Part shown: in pieces, positions 1 through 8,251 of the stretch | How the letters are laid out: every line of letters starts with the position of its first letter | Position numbering within the stretch: position 1 is the first letter of the stretch | From: Seonamhaeicola sp. ML3 | Lineage (GTDB): Bacteria > Bacteroidota > Bacteroidia > Flavobacteriales > Flavobacteriaceae | Reading direction: 5' to 3' | Length of the DNA stretch: 64,000 nucleotides | NCBI RefSeq assembly: GCF_023273855.1 | Contig: NZ_CP096884.1 | Span: 1,674,001-1,738,000 of the forward strand | The notes under the pieces: model-generated | The model's database searches: none | The model's input: only the letters and a program-made list of their open reading frames with translations | What the model was told of the DNA's origin: nothing | Made by a program: the position numbers and the translations under genes

Positions 1-1281
1 TTAGGAGCTTTCAATCCGAAAAAGGAAACTATTTCAGGTTTTATAAAACGGCAAAGTGATGATTTGGTCGGAACTTTTTTTAATAATCTTGAGACTTTTC
101 CTTTTTACAACGAGGTAATAGCTAAGCTAAAAGAGACCCATACAGATTATGAAGGGTTATCAGAAAGTGATAAGGCCCTGGAATTTGTTAAAGCCATGTT
201 GGGCAACGATACTTTAAACTATAGTTTTTTTCCAAAAGGCTTGCTTCCTTTTCATAAGTATGGAGACGCTCCTGTATCTGCTTTTAGAGAACATCTTTTA
301 GAGGCTACTATCTATGCTTCTTCAAACAAAACGGCGAACCTCCATTTTACAGTTTCTCCAAAGCATCATAAGTATTTTGAATCGGAGTTTAGCAAGGTAA
401 AAGAACAACTTACCAAGGAAACAGGTGTTGTGTATAACGTGTCCTATTCTTACCAAAAAGAAGAGACAGAAACACTTGCGCTTACAACAGGCAACACTAT
501 TTATAGAAATGAAGACGATTCTATATTATTCAGGCCTGCTGGGCATGGAGCGCTTCTCGAGAATTTAGATGAATTAGATCATGATCTTCTCTTTATTAAG
601 AATATTGATAATATCGTAGTGTCTGATAAGAATGTGGCTATTTCAGAATACAAGAAACTATTAGCCGGTGTTTTGTTAAGCGTTCAGGAAAAAGTATTTG
701 AATATTTAAAGAAGCTGGATGAAGAAGAATGTAATGAAGAGGATTTTAAGATTATAGCTCTGTTTTTGATCCATAGGTTGAATATTGTTTTAGATAGAGA
801 TTTTGATGAATTTAGCTTGGAGGACAAAAAAGCGTATTTACATGCAAAATTAAACAGGCCAATGAGGGTTTGTGGTATGGTAAAAAATGAAGGACAACCT
901 GGTGGCGGCCCTTTTTGGGTGAAAGATGCCGATGGAAATATTTCACTCCAGATTGTTGAATTTGCTCAAATAGACTTTAGAAATAAAGACCAACAAGGTA
1001 TTGTTTACAAGGCTACTCATTTTAATCCAACAGATTTGGTATGTGCGGTTAGAGACTATAAAGGCGCAAAGTTCAATCTTAAAGATTATGTAGATTATGA
1101 TGCTGCCTTCATAACTATGAAAACTCAAAATGGCACAGACATTAAGGCGCTCGAACTTCCTGGTTTATGGAATGGAAGTATGGCCGACTGGATTTCGGTA
1201 TTTGTAGAGGTGCCTTTGGAGACTTTCAATCCCGTTAAAACGGTAAACGATCTTCTTAAACCTGCGCATCAATCCGAATAA
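1..1281 (+). CDS. DUF4301 family protein (3' part, start lies upstream of window)
   Basis: The reading frame is open from base 1, so the gene begins before the window; 426 codons are visible. The product resembles the DUF4301 family of Bacteroidota, which looks like a nucleotidyltransferase-type fold of unknown substrate. Visible landmarks are FPKGLLPFHKY, the segment LHFTVSPKH, FRPAGHGALLENL and FIKNIDN, all typical of the family as I remember it, and a C-terminal PLETFNPVKTVNDLL. No signal peptide can be judged because the N-terminus is missing. Its stop codon overlaps the arfB start by one base (TAATG), so the two are probably co-transcribed and translationally coupled. The family call is from recalled motifs; the biochemical role is unknown. 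Confidence 0.8.
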   Translation, partial: LGAFNPKKETISGFIKRQSDDLVGTFFNNLETFPFYNEVIAKLKETHTDYEGLSESDKALEFVKAMLGNDTLNYSFFPKGLLPFHKYGDAPVSAFREHLLEATIYASSNKTANLHFTVSPKHHKYFESEFSKVKEQLTKETGVVYNVSYSYQKEETETLALTTGNTIYRNEDDSILFRPAGHGALLENLDELDHDLLFIKNIDNIVVSDKNVAISEYKKLLAGVLLSVQEKVFEYLKKLDEEECNEEDFKIIALFLIHRLNIVLDRDFDEFSLEDKKAYLHAKLNRPMRVCGMVKNEGQPGGGPFWVKDADGNISLQIVEFAQIDFRNKDQQGIVYKATHFNPTDLVCAVRDYKGAKFNLKDYVDYDAAFITMKTQNGTDIKALELPGLWNGSMADWISVFVEVPLETFNPVKTVNDLLKPAHQSE

Positions 1282-1688
1282 TGTTTGATGAAGAAACAGT
1301 ATTAAAGGAGCTTTCTTTTAAGGCTTCGAGAAGTTCTGGAGCTGGAGGACAACATGTAAATAAGGTGGCTACAAAAGTTGAATTAACCTTCGATTTATAT
1401 AACTCTAATGCCTTTTCAGGTTTTCAAAAGAAAAGGCTTGAATCAAAACTACAATCTAGATTAAACAAAGACCACAAACTTATTTTATTCTGTAACGAGA
1501 CCAGAAGCCAACATAGAAATAAAGAGATTGTTATCGGTCGTTTTCTCAATTTAATAAAGATAGCGCTCACTGTTCCAAAAAGAAGGGTGCCAACCAAGAT
1601 ACCAAAATCCGTAATTCGGAAACGTTTAAAAAATAAGCGAAAACAATCTGAAAAAAAGGCGAACAGAAAGAGACCAAATTTAGACTAA
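1281..1688 (+). CDS. arfB: Alternative ribosome-rescue peptidyl-tRNA hydrolase ArfB
   Basis: ArfB (YaeJ/ICT1 type) enters stalled ribosomes that lack a stop codon and hydrolyses the peptidyl-tRNA ester. The 135-residue protein carries the catalytic GGQ at residues 22-24 inside SGAGGQHVNK, followed by a single release-factor domain and a strongly basic tail (about residues 105-135, many Lys and Arg) of the kind that occupies the empty mRNA channel. It lacks the codon-recognition domains of RF1 and RF2, which agrees with its short length. The ATG overlaps the stop of the DUF4301 gene. A TPP riboswitch promoter starts just downstream, so the transcript probably ends before base 1730. Confidence 0.93.
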   Translation: MFDEETVLKELSFKASRSSGAGGQHVNKVATKVELTFDLYNSNAFSGFQKKRLESKLQSRLNKDHKLILFCNETRSQHRNKEIVIGRFLNLIKIALTVPKRRVPTKIPKSVIRKRLKNKRKQSEKKANRKRPNLD

Positions 1689-1730
1689 TAAAAAAATACT
1701 GAAACTTCTGTTTTAATAAAGAATAGGTTG

Positions 1731-1738
1731 TACATTTG
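1731..1738 (+). promoter_or_regulatory. Promoter -7 box (TACATTTG) for the TPP riboswitch transcript
   Basis: TACATTTG matches the Bacteroidota -7 consensus TAnnTTTG and sits about 12 bases before the first conserved riboswitch bases, a suitable distance for transcription to start at the riboswitch 5' end. No convincing -33 TTG element was picked out. Confidence 0.7.
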
Positions 1739-1750
1739 CACCGTTCTCAA

Positions 1751-1826
1751 AAAGGGGTGCCTATAAGTGGCTGAGATCATACCCATTGAACCTAGAACAG
1801 GTAATGCTGTTTAGGAAACGAGCGTC
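1751..1826 (+). promoter_or_regulatory. TPP riboswitch (thi box)
   Basis: The aptamer has the expected conserved blocks in order: GGGGTGC (1754-1760), CTGAGA (1771-1776), ACCC (1781-1784), GAACCT (1788-1793) and TAATGC (1802-1807), then a closing 3' strand near 1815-1825. TPP riboswitches bind thiamin diphosphate and shut off thiamin synthesis or uptake genes. Here it heads a TonB-dependent receptor gene, which points to thiamin as the receptor's substrate. Confidence 0.93.
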
Positions 1827-1828
1827 AA

Positions 1829-1882
1829 AAAAATGTCCAATAGACATTTTTAGCGAGTGCAGAAAAATGTTTTGCATTTTTC
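1829..1882 (+). terminator. Putative riboswitch expression platform: two consecutive stem-loops
   Basis: Stem 1 pairs AAAATGTC (1830-1837) with GACATTTT (1843-1850) and ends in a T run; stem 2 pairs GAAAAATG (1862-1869) with CATTTTTC (1875-1882). GAGCGT at 1820-1825, the 3' edge of the aptamer, can also pair with ACGCTC at 1896-1901. This layout would suit ligand-dependent termination or sequestration, but the stems are AT-rich and weak, so the mechanism is an inference. Confidence 0.45.
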
Positions 1883-1967
1883 CATGAGTTTAAGCACGCT
1901 CACATGTATTAATTTTTAACCAAAAGAATAATTACCTCTTTTTATTCGATTATAATTTTTAATCGAC

Positions 1968-4175
1968 ATGAAAAATTTATTTCTTTTTCTAACACTTTTA
2001 GTGTTGTCAGTCAGCGCTAGTGCGCAACAAAATCAAATTCAACAAGACTCAACTTCAAGAGAAAAATTAGACGAAGTCTTGGTGAAAGCAGTTAGAGTAG
2101 ATGCCGATTCTCCAATTACGCACTCTAATGTTTCTAAAGAAGAATTGGCAAAACGAAACTTAGGGCAAGACATTCCTACATTACTTAACTATTTACCATC
2201 GGTTGTCACTACCAGTGATGCTGGTGCAGGTATTGGTTACTCTGGTATTCGTGTTCGTGGTACAGATGCTACACGTGTTAATGTTACAATTAATGGTATT
2301 CCTTACAATGACCCCGAGAGCCAAGGTACATTTTGGGTAAATCTTGGGGATTTTGCTTCTTCAACCGAAAGTTTACAGTTACAACGTGGTGTCGGGACTT
2401 CTATTAATGGTTCTGCTGCATTTGGTGCGAGTTTGAATATATTAACCGATGCTTATTCAGATGAAGCCTATGCCGAAATATCTAATAGTTTTGGTAGTTA
2501 CAGTACCAGAAAGCATACTGTAAAATTGAGTACTGGTTTAATCAATGACCATTTTGAAGTTTCCGGACGTTTTTCTAAAATAGATTCCGATGGTTATATA
2601 GATAGAGCTTTTACAGATTTAAAGGCATTTTTCCTTCAAGGGGTTTATAAAGATGAAAATACCTTAATCAAGGCGGTTACTTTTGGTGGTGCCGAAAGAA
2701 CATACCAAGCTTGGTTTGGTACTCCCTTGGCGAGAATTAATGGAGATACACAAGGTGTAGAAACATTTATCGCCGATAATTTTTTAAGTGATGCTGAGGC
2801 AGAAAATCTTAGGAATTCGGATAGAAGATATAATTACTATACCTACGAAGATGAAACCGATAACTATTGGCAAGACCATTTTCAACTACACTGGAATGAA
2901 AGGTTCGACAATAACTGGTCTACAAACATAGGTTTAAATTACACCAAAGGAAAGGGGTATTTTGAACAGTATAAACCTGAAGAGTCTGCAGAAGATTTTG
3001 CTAATTTAATCGAAGAGGGTTCTGATGTTATAGTTAGAAGATGGTTGGATAATAATTTTTATGTGGCTAATGCCAATGTAACTTACAAGAATGAAGCCGT
3101 AGAAATAATTACAGGTTTATCATACAGTACTTATGATGGTGATCATTTTGGTGAGGTAATTTGGGGAAGCGATCTGGCTACGGGAACTCAAATTAGAGAC
3201 AACTACTATTTTGGAGATGCTGTTAAAAACGATTTTAGTGTATTCTCTAAAGCTACATTCAAATTATCTGATGTTGTAACTGGTTTTATCGATTTACAAG
3301 GTCGTTTTGTAGGTTATGAAACAGATGGGTTAAATTCAGACAGGGATGTATTTATTACAGATGCCAATTTTAGTTTTTTCAATCCAAAGTTTGGTTTGAC
3401 ATACAAGCCTAGTGTAAATAATAGTTTTTATGCTTCTTTCGCAAGAGCTAATAGAGAACCTAATAGAGATGATTTTGAGAACGGTGTAACTGAAAATGAA
3501 ACCTTAAATGATATTGAGCTTGGTTGGAGGCACAATACAGAAAAAGTAGCGCTAAGTACAAATGTTTACTATATGTTTTATCAAAACCAACTTGTGTTAA
3601 CAGGTGGATTAGATGACGTTGGTAGTCCAATTAGAGCAACTAGTGGAAAAAGTTACAGACTAGGTTTAGAGGTAGATGCCAATGTTAAATTTTGTGATGC
3701 GTTTACAACATCAACCAATGTTGCAATAAGCAGAAACAAGAATAAAGACTTCACCTCTTCAATAGATGGAGCATTGGTAAACCTTGGGGATACCAATATC
3801 TCGTTTTCGCCAAACTTAATTATTGGTAATGCACTTAATTTCTTTCCCTCCAAAAACCTTCAATTGTCGCTGTTAAGTAAATTTGTTGGTGAACAATATA
3901 TGGGTAACGTAGACTCTGATGTTTCTAAGTTGGACAGTTATTTTGTAAACGACTTTAATTTGAACTATGTAATTAAACCCAATAGGATATTTGAGTCGAT
4001 TACCTTAACAGCCTTAGTAAATAATATTTTTAACAAAGAATATGTTTCTAATGGTTATTATTTTACTTTCGATGACACATGGACAGACCCTAATGTTGTT
4101 ACAACTATTGAAGGTGCAGGATTTTATCCGCAAGCAACAACAAATTATTTAGTTGGAGCCACGCTTAGGTTTTAA
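1968..4175 (+). CDS. TonB-dependent outer membrane receptor, probable thiamin transporter
   Basis: This 735-residue receptor imports a ligand across the outer membrane with energy from TonB-ExbBD. It has a signal peptide (residues 1-19, ending in ASAQ), a TonB-box-like stretch near residues 33-43 (KLDEVLVKAVR), a plug domain to about residue 165 with GIRVRGTD and the sequence VNVTINGIPYNDPESQG, then a 22-strand-type barrel ending in the aromatic TLRF. No carboxypeptidase-like N-terminal domain or SusD partner is present, so it is not a polysaccharide receptor. The TPP riboswitch upstream implies thiamin, its phosphates or a precursor as substrate; riboswitch-controlled TonB receptors of this sort are known in Bacteroidota. 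No pnuT or thiamin kinase gene follows here. Confidence 0.88.
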   Translation: MKNLFLFLTLLVLSVSASAQQNQIQQDSTSREKLDEVLVKAVRVDADSPITHSNVSKEELAKRNLGQDIPTLLNYLPSVVTTSDAGAGIGYSGIRVRGTDATRVNVTINGIPYNDPESQGTFWVNLGDFASSTESLQLQRGVGTSINGSAAFGASLNILTDAYSDEAYAEISNSFGSYSTRKHTVKLSTGLINDHFEVSGRFSKIDSDGYIDRAFTDLKAFFLQGVYKDENTLIKAVTFGGAERTYQAWFGTPLARINGDTQGVETFIADNFLSDAEAENLRNSDRRYNYYTYEDETDNYWQDHFQLHWNERFDNNWSTNIGLNYTKGKGYFEQYKPEESAEDFANLIEEGSDVIVRRWLDNNFYVANANVTYKNEAVEIITGLSYSTYDGDHFGEVIWGSDLATGTQIRDNYYFGDAVKNDFSVFSKATFKLSDVVTGFIDLQGRFVGYETDGLNSDRDVFITDANFSFFNPKFGLTYKPSVNNSFYASFARANREPNRDDFENGVTENETLNDIELGWRHNTEKVALSTNVYYMFYQNQLVLTGGLDDVGSPIRATSGKSYRLGLEVDANVKFCDAFTTSTNVAISRNKNKDFTSSIDGALVNLGDTNISFSPNLIIGNALNFFPSKNLQLSLLSKFVGEQYMGNVDSDVSKLDSYFVNDFNLNYVIKPNRIFESITLTALVNNIFNKEYVSNGYYFTFDDTWTDPNVVTTIEGAGFYPQATTNYLVGATLRF

Positions 4176-4196
4176 ATCAAAATAAAGTTAAAGTGT

Positions 4197-4227
4197 TAAA
4201 AGCGACTCAATTTTGGGTCGCTTTTTT
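4197..4227. terminator. Bidirectional Rho-independent terminator
   Basis: AGCGACTC (4201-4208) pairs with GGGTCGCT (4215-4222), flanked by A and T runs on the two sides. It lies between the convergent TonB receptor and lipoprotein genes and touches the lipoprotein stop codon, so it can serve both. Confidence 0.85.
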
Positions 4228-4654
4228 AATTAAAAATTAAAAGGGTGTTGCCGTTTCTTTCTATACGGTAAAATTTTAGTGAGCACCTTAGGTTTGGGTT
4301 TTCAGTTGGCTCACCTGTTATAAGATTATAAGTATTTTCATCCTCACAGCCAGAGGTCGCAAATAAACCGTTAGGCACTAACACAGAACAATTTGAAGGG
4401 GGTTTGTTTGGGTCACTGGCATCCCAAGCAAAAAAATCAAAGCCAGTGCTAGCTACTATAATTCCACCATTTCCTACATTAGGTATATAGACCGAATTTC
4501 CTGCAAATTGAAGTTCACTGTATTGTGGTAAACTTAGGTTAATACTTAAGTTTACGTTAATATCTAGTAAAAATCTACAATTTTCATCAACGTCATTCCT
4601 CGTGTCACAAGCATTAAATAGTAAGATGAAACAGATACAATAAAGTATTCTCAT
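4226..4654 (-). CDS. Small lipoprotein with a Rieske-like fold lacking cluster ligands
   Basis: The product is a 142-residue exported lipoprotein of unknown role. The start at 4654 gives a short hydrophobic signal ending in the lipobox LFNAC; an upstream in-frame ATG would add 16 poorly placed residues. The C-terminal half (FDFFAWDASDP, then SGCEDENTYNLITGEP, then LKFYRIERNGNTLLIFN) follows the spacing of Rieske [2Fe-2S] domains, yet the two C-x-H / C-x2-H ligand pairs are not present as such. I read it as a ligand-less Rieske-like protein, an inference from pattern only. It is divergent from greA, and its neighbourhood gives no functional hint. Confidence 0.6.
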   Translation of the reverse strand: MRILYCICFILLFNACDTRNDVDENCRFLLDINVNLSINLSLPQYSELQFAGNSVYIPNVGNGGIIVASTGFDFFAWDASDPNKPPSNCSVLVPNGLFATSGCEDENTYNLITGEPTENPNLRCSLKFYRIERNGNTLLIFN

Positions 4655-4714
4655 GTTTTTTTGTGTAAATGAAATGCAATGTACGACAAAAAGCAAACCC
4701 ATATAAATATTTTG

Positions 4715-4722
4715 TATATTTG
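4715..4722 (+). promoter_or_regulatory. Promoter -7 box (TATATTTG) of greA
   Basis: TATATTTG fits TAnnTTTG and lies about 100 bases before the greA ATG. The leader between them holds the palindromic repeat at 4741-4780. Confidence 0.6.
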
Positions 4723-4738
4723 CTATGTAATCTCGTGA

Positions 4739-4780
4739 AAGCGGGATTTTTCTTTTGTCCCGAACTTGTTCGGGATCTTT
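4739..4780 (+). repeat. Dispersed palindromic repeat (single arms) in the greA leader
   Basis: TCCCGAAC (4758-4765) and GTTCGGGA (4768-4775) form a perfect 8-bp stem with a 2-base loop, ending in TCTTT. It is preceded by GTGAAAGCGGGAT, which resembles the right arm of the repeat at 14961-15038. The arm matches the GTC-stem-TCT pattern of the other dispersed repeats in the window. It would be transcribed as part of the greA 5' leader. Confidence 0.7.
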
Positions 4781-4824
4781 ATTTAGTTGAAGCCTTGGCT
4801 TCCAGAAAGTTAAACGATGAAGTT

Positions 4825-5301
4825 ATGAGTAAAGTATCTTATTACACCGCCGAAGGATTAAAAAAATTAAGAGACGAATTAAATCATTTAAAAGATGTAG
4901 AGAGGCCTAAGGCTTCTCAAGCAATAGCCGAAGCCAGAGACAAAGGGGATTTAAGTGAGAATGCAGAATACGATGCTGCTAAGGAAGCTCAAGGTATGCT
5001 AGAAATGAAAATTTCTAAAATGGAGGAGACTTTGGCAAATGCAAGGGTTATAGATGAATCTCAATTAGACACTTCAAAAGTACTCGCCTTATCTACAGTT
5101 AAAATCAAGAACCAAACTAATGGTATGGAAATGACCTATACCTTAGTTGCAGAAAGCGAAGCCGATTTAAAAACGGGTAAAATTTCTGTGAATTCTCCAA
5201 TTGGGAAAGGATTATTAGGTAAATCTGTTGGTGATGTAGCCGAAATAAAAGTGCCTAACGGTATCATGAAATTTGATATTATAGAAATAACCAGAGCTTA
5301 A
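4825..5301 (+). CDS. greA: Transcription elongation factor GreA
   Basis: GreA binds the RNA polymerase secondary channel and stimulates cleavage of backtracked RNA. From the ATG at 4825 the protein is 158 residues, the usual GreA length; the longer frame back to 4669 reads through the promoter and a repeat and is not used. An N-terminal coiled coil (about residues 8-75) carries the acidic tip with D42 and E45 in DKGDLSENAEYDAA, and a C-terminal FKBP-like domain contains SPIGKGLLGKSVGD. The HIT-family gene follows 5 bases later, so the two are likely one transcript. Confidence 0.95.
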   Translation: MSKVSYYTAEGLKKLRDELNHLKDVERPKASQAIAEARDKGDLSENAEYDAAKEAQGMLEMKISKMEETLANARVIDESQLDTSKVLALSTVKIKNQTNGMEMTYTLVAESEADLKTGKISVNSPIGKGLLGKSVGDVAEIKVPNGIMKFDIIEITRA

Positions 5302-5306
5302 ATTTT

Positions 5307-5699
5307 ATGGCTTCCTCAATTTTTACAAAAATTATAAACGGTGAAATACCTTGTTATAAAATCGCAGAAACAGAATCGTTTTTTGCTTTTTTAGATATTA
5401 ATCCCAACAGTAAAGGACATACACTTTGTATTCCTAAGAAGGAAGTCGATAAAATTTTTGACTTAGATGAGGAGACTTACAATGGTTTAATGAGCTTTTC
5501 TAGAAAAGTGGCTTTAGCTATTGAGAAAGCAGTGCCTTGTGAACGCGTTGGAATTTCGGTAATTGGCTTAGAAGTTCCTCATGTTCACGTGCATTTAATT
5601 CCTTTGCATTCTATGGAAGATGCGCGTTTTATCAAAAAAACAAAGCTAACTCCCGAAGCATTCGAAAATATAGCAAGTTCAATAAGAGCTCATTTGTAA
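5307..5699 (+). CDS. HIT family nucleotide-binding hydrolase
   Basis: HIT proteins hydrolyse or transfer nucleotide monophosphates from purine nucleotide conjugates (Hint/HinT-like). The 130-residue protein has the signature triad H92-V-H94-V-H96-L and the N-terminal IFTKIINGEIPCYKI that is typical of the family, plus FLDINPNSKGHTL. Length and order match small bacterial HinT enzymes. It follows greA by 5 bases and its stop codon abuts the stop of the convergent histidine kinase gene with no space between. The physiological substrate cannot be told from sequence. Confidence 0.92.
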   Translation: MASSIFTKIINGEIPCYKIAETESFFAFLDINPNSKGHTLCIPKKEVDKIFDLDEETYNGLMSFSRKVALAIEKAVPCERVGISVIGLEVPHVHVHLIPLHSMEDARFIKKTKLTPEAFENIASSIRAHL

Positions 5700-6851
5700 T
5701 TAGCAGCGTTTCAAGTTAATTTGAATTGTCGTGCCTTTATCTTTTTCAGAACGGATAACCTTTATTTTTCCATTGTGAAAATCTTCAATAATACGTTTGG
5801 TCAAAGAAAGACCAAGTCCCCAGCCACGTTTTTTGGTAGTAAATCCAGGTTCGAAAATTTTTGTAAAATGTTTTTTTGGGACACCCTTACCTGTATCGCT
5901 AACGTTTATGTTTACATTATCCTCGAGTTGTGAAATTTCAATGGTTAATTTGCCTCGTCCCTTCATGGCATCTATACCGTTTTTTACAAGGTTTTCAATG
6001 GTCCAGCTGTAAAGCTGTTTATTCAGCTCAACAGGAATATAATTATCTGGAGCTACCAAGTTGAATTCAATTAAGTTCGAAGCTCTAGATTTTAAGTAGT
6101 CGTAAGAGCTAACGGTTTCCTCAACAATATTAGCAGTTTCTAAAGTTGGTAAGGATCCAATTTTACTAAAGCGTTCGGTAATAGTTTTTAATCGGTCAAC
6201 ATCTTTTTCAATTTCTTGAATATATTCTGGATTAACCTGCTCACTTTTTAAAATTTCGGTCCAACCAATAAGAGAGGATAACGGGGTTCCAATTTGATGG
6301 GCCGTTTCTTTCGCCATTCCAGACCATAATTTATTTTGAGTTGCATTTTTGTTGCTACTGTAGAAGAAGAAAATTACAGCGCCAAACAAAACTACAATAA
6401 GAATTAAAGCCAGAGGATAGTACTTCAACTTGTTAAGTAATGGTGAATTTCCATAATAAATAGTGTTGTATACTTTACCATCGAAAATAACTTCTTTGGG
6501 GTCGTTTTCTGTGCTAAATTTTGTTATTAGCTTTTTTATATAGAGTGAGTCCTTGGCTTTTACAGGGTCAATGTTGTTATGATCAATGCTCCCATCGCGA
6601 TTAACCATGATCATGGGCGTTGTTTTGTTACTGGTTATGACCTTAAGGGGTAAATCTCCCATATCGGAGTTAAGATCTCCGGTTTTTATGATATCCGATT
6701 GAGCTTTTGCCCATATTTCTATTTTAACCCGCTCTTCATACTTAAATAACTGAAAAAACTCATAAGTTTTCCATAGAATAAACATCACTATAATAAAGGA
6801 GGCGCCTACTATTATCCAGCGAAATGTGTTTTGATGATTAGTTAAATTCAT
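5700..6851 (-). CDS. Orphan membrane sensor histidine kinase
   Basis: A 383-residue two-component sensor. Transmembrane segments lie at about residues 11-30 and 145-165, enclosing a periplasmic sensor region of about 110 residues with no recognisable domain. The phosphoacceptor H185 sits in ETAHQIGTPLSSLIGW, a variant H-box with IGTP in place of the usual LRTP. The ATPase part has an N-box (ENLVKNGIDAM), G1 (DTGKGVP), an F-box region (FEPGFTTKKRGWGLGLSL) and a normal end. No response regulator gene is adjacent, so its partner is unknown. It is convergent with the HIT gene. Confidence 0.9.
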   Translation of the reverse strand: MNLTNHQNTFRWIIVGASFIIVMFILWKTYEFFQLFKYEERVKIEIWAKAQSDIIKTGDLNSDMGDLPLKVITSNKTTPMIMVNRDGSIDHNNIDPVKAKDSLYIKKLITKFSTENDPKEVIFDGKVYNTIYYGNSPLLNKLKYYPLALILIVVLFGAVIFFFYSSNKNATQNKLWSGMAKETAHQIGTPLSSLIGWTEILKSEQVNPEYIQEIEKDVDRLKTITERFSKIGSLPTLETANIVEETVSSYDYLKSRASNLIEFNLVAPDNYIPVELNKQLYSWTIENLVKNGIDAMKGRGKLTIEISQLEDNVNINVSDTGKGVPKKHFTKIFEPGFTTKKRGWGLGLSLTKRIIEDFHNGKIKVIRSEKDKGTTIQINLKRC

Positions 6852-6946
6852 CTAGTTTTTAAATTGAACAGTAATATAATGCAAATCTGTTAATATTATT
6901 GCCTGAGTTGTTAGTAAATAGGTTTTTAGTTGCTATTGATATTAGT

Positions 6947-6954
6947 TACATTTG
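6947..6954 (+). promoter_or_regulatory. Promoter -7 box (TACATTTG) of the flavin reductase gene
   Basis: TACATTTG matches TAnnTTTG with TTG at 6929-6931 as a possible upstream element. It lies 18 bases before the ATG at 6973, and overlaps the alternative TTG start at 6952, which supports the ATG. Confidence 0.7.
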
Positions 6955-6972
6955 TTAAAACGAAAAAGTTTT

Positions 6973-7845
6973 ATGGCGTCATTCGAACCAAAAGACTTGT
7001 CAACCAGTAAATTGCATAGCTATTTATTGGGTGCTGTAGCTCCCAGGCCAATAGCATTTGCAAGTACCGTTGATAAAGAGGGTAGACCTAATTTGTCGCC
7101 TTTCAGTTTTTTCAATGTGTTTAGTGCTAACCCTCCTATTTTGGTTTTTTCGCCAGCACGAAGAGTTAGAGATAATACCGTAAAACACACATTAGAAAAT
7201 GTTCTTGCTACTAAAGAGGTAGTTATAAATATTGTGAATTTTGATTTGGTACATCAAGTGTCATTAAGTAGTTCGGAATACCCAAAAGGCGTTAATGAAT
7301 TTGAAAAAGCTGGATTGAGCATGCTTAAGTCTGATTTGGTAAAGCCTTTGAGGGTAGCTGAATCTCCAGTGCAGTTTGAATGTAAGGTTAATGAAGTAAT
7401 AACATTGGGGAGTGAAGGTGGTGCAGGCAATTTAGTAATATGTGAAGTATTAAAACTACACATTGATGACGATGTGTTGAATGATGACCAATCCATAAAC
7501 CAAAATAAGTTAGATTTGGTCGCGCGTGCTGGTGGGGCTTATTATAGTAGGGCAAAAAAAGGTTTTTTTGAGATTCCTAAACCCATATCAACTTTAGGTA
7601 TTGGTGTTGATAGTATGCCAGAACATGTAAAGAATAGCATGATTTTAACTGGTAACGATTTAGGGATGTTAGCAAATGTAGATAAGTTACCGAGTGCTGA
7701 AGAAGTCAATGCTTTTATTGAAAGTGTTGCGGAGAATTACCCTAATATAAAAACAGCTACTCACAGGGAAAAACACAAACTGGCCCGTAATTATTTGAGT
7801 TTTGGAGATGTAGAAAGTGCTTGGAAAATATTGTTAAGTAAATAA
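6973..7845 (+). CDS. Flavin reductase-like FMN-binding protein
   Basis: The 290-residue protein begins with a split-barrel FMN-binding domain of the flavin reductase family: GAVAPRPIAFASTVDKEG, then SPFSFFNVFSANPPILVFSP, then TKEVVINIV. Such proteins bind FMN and may reduce free flavin or act on other substrates; which one cannot be said. A C-terminal extension (about residues 215-290) beyond the core is common in Bacteroidota members. The ATG at 6973 is preferred over the TTG at 6952 because the latter lies inside the promoter box. The DUF3127 gene follows 28 bases later. Confidence 0.85.
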   Translation: MASFEPKDLSTSKLHSYLLGAVAPRPIAFASTVDKEGRPNLSPFSFFNVFSANPPILVFSPARRVRDNTVKHTLENVLATKEVVINIVNFDLVHQVSLSSSEYPKGVNEFEKAGLSMLKSDLVKPLRVAESPVQFECKVNEVITLGSEGGAGNLVICEVLKLHIDDDVLNDDQSINQNKLDLVARAGGAYYSRAKKGFFEIPKPISTLGIGVDSMPEHVKNSMILTGNDLGMLANVDKLPSAEEVNAFIESVAENYPNIKTATHREKHKLARNYLSFGDVESAWKILLSK

Positions 7846-7873
7846 GTAATAATTTAGATATAAATAGTAATTA

Positions 7874-8251
7874 ATGGAAGTTCAAGGAAGAATTAAAGTG
7901 ATTGGGGAAACTCAAACATTCGGAGCAAATGGATTTAGAAAAAGAGAAATTGTTGTAACTACAGAAGAGCAATATCCTCAGCATATTATGGTCGAATTTG
8001 TTCAAGATAAAACAGATTTGTTAAATAATTATCAAGTAGGACAGCAAGTAAAAATAAATATCAATTTAAGAGGAAGAGAATGGGTAAACCCACAAGGAGA
8101 GACCAAATATTTTAATTCTATTCAAGGGTGGCGTATAGAAGCTTTGCAACAAGATACAGCAGCAGGTAATGTGCCGCCAGTACCTCCAATGGACGCTTTT
8201 GAGCCTGCGGGAGAGTTGAATACTGATGATAATGACGATTTACCTTTCTAA
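7874..8251 (+). CDS. DUF3127 domain protein
   Basis: A 125-residue soluble protein of the DUF3127 family, common in Bacteroidota and sometimes compared with single-stranded DNA binding OB folds. The start MEVQGRIKVIGETQTFG and the core GREWVNPQGETKYFNSIQGW are recognisable. The tail after residue 95 is Pro-rich and acidic (PPVPPMDAF, then DDNDDLPF), rather like the acidic C-terminal tip of SSB proteins. DNA binding is therefore a reasonable guess but is not shown by a specific motif. Confidence 0.82.
   Translation: MEVQGRIKVIGETQTFGANGFRKREIVVTTEEQYPQHIMVEFVQDKTDLLNNYQVGQQVKININLRGREWVNPQGETKYFNSIQGWRIEALQQDTAAGNVPPVPPMDAFEPAGELNTDDNDDLPF

Noticed and set aside
4669-4824. N-terminal extension of GreA by 52 residues
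   Set aside because: It would cover the promoter box and a repeat; GreA from 4825 has the standard 158 residues.
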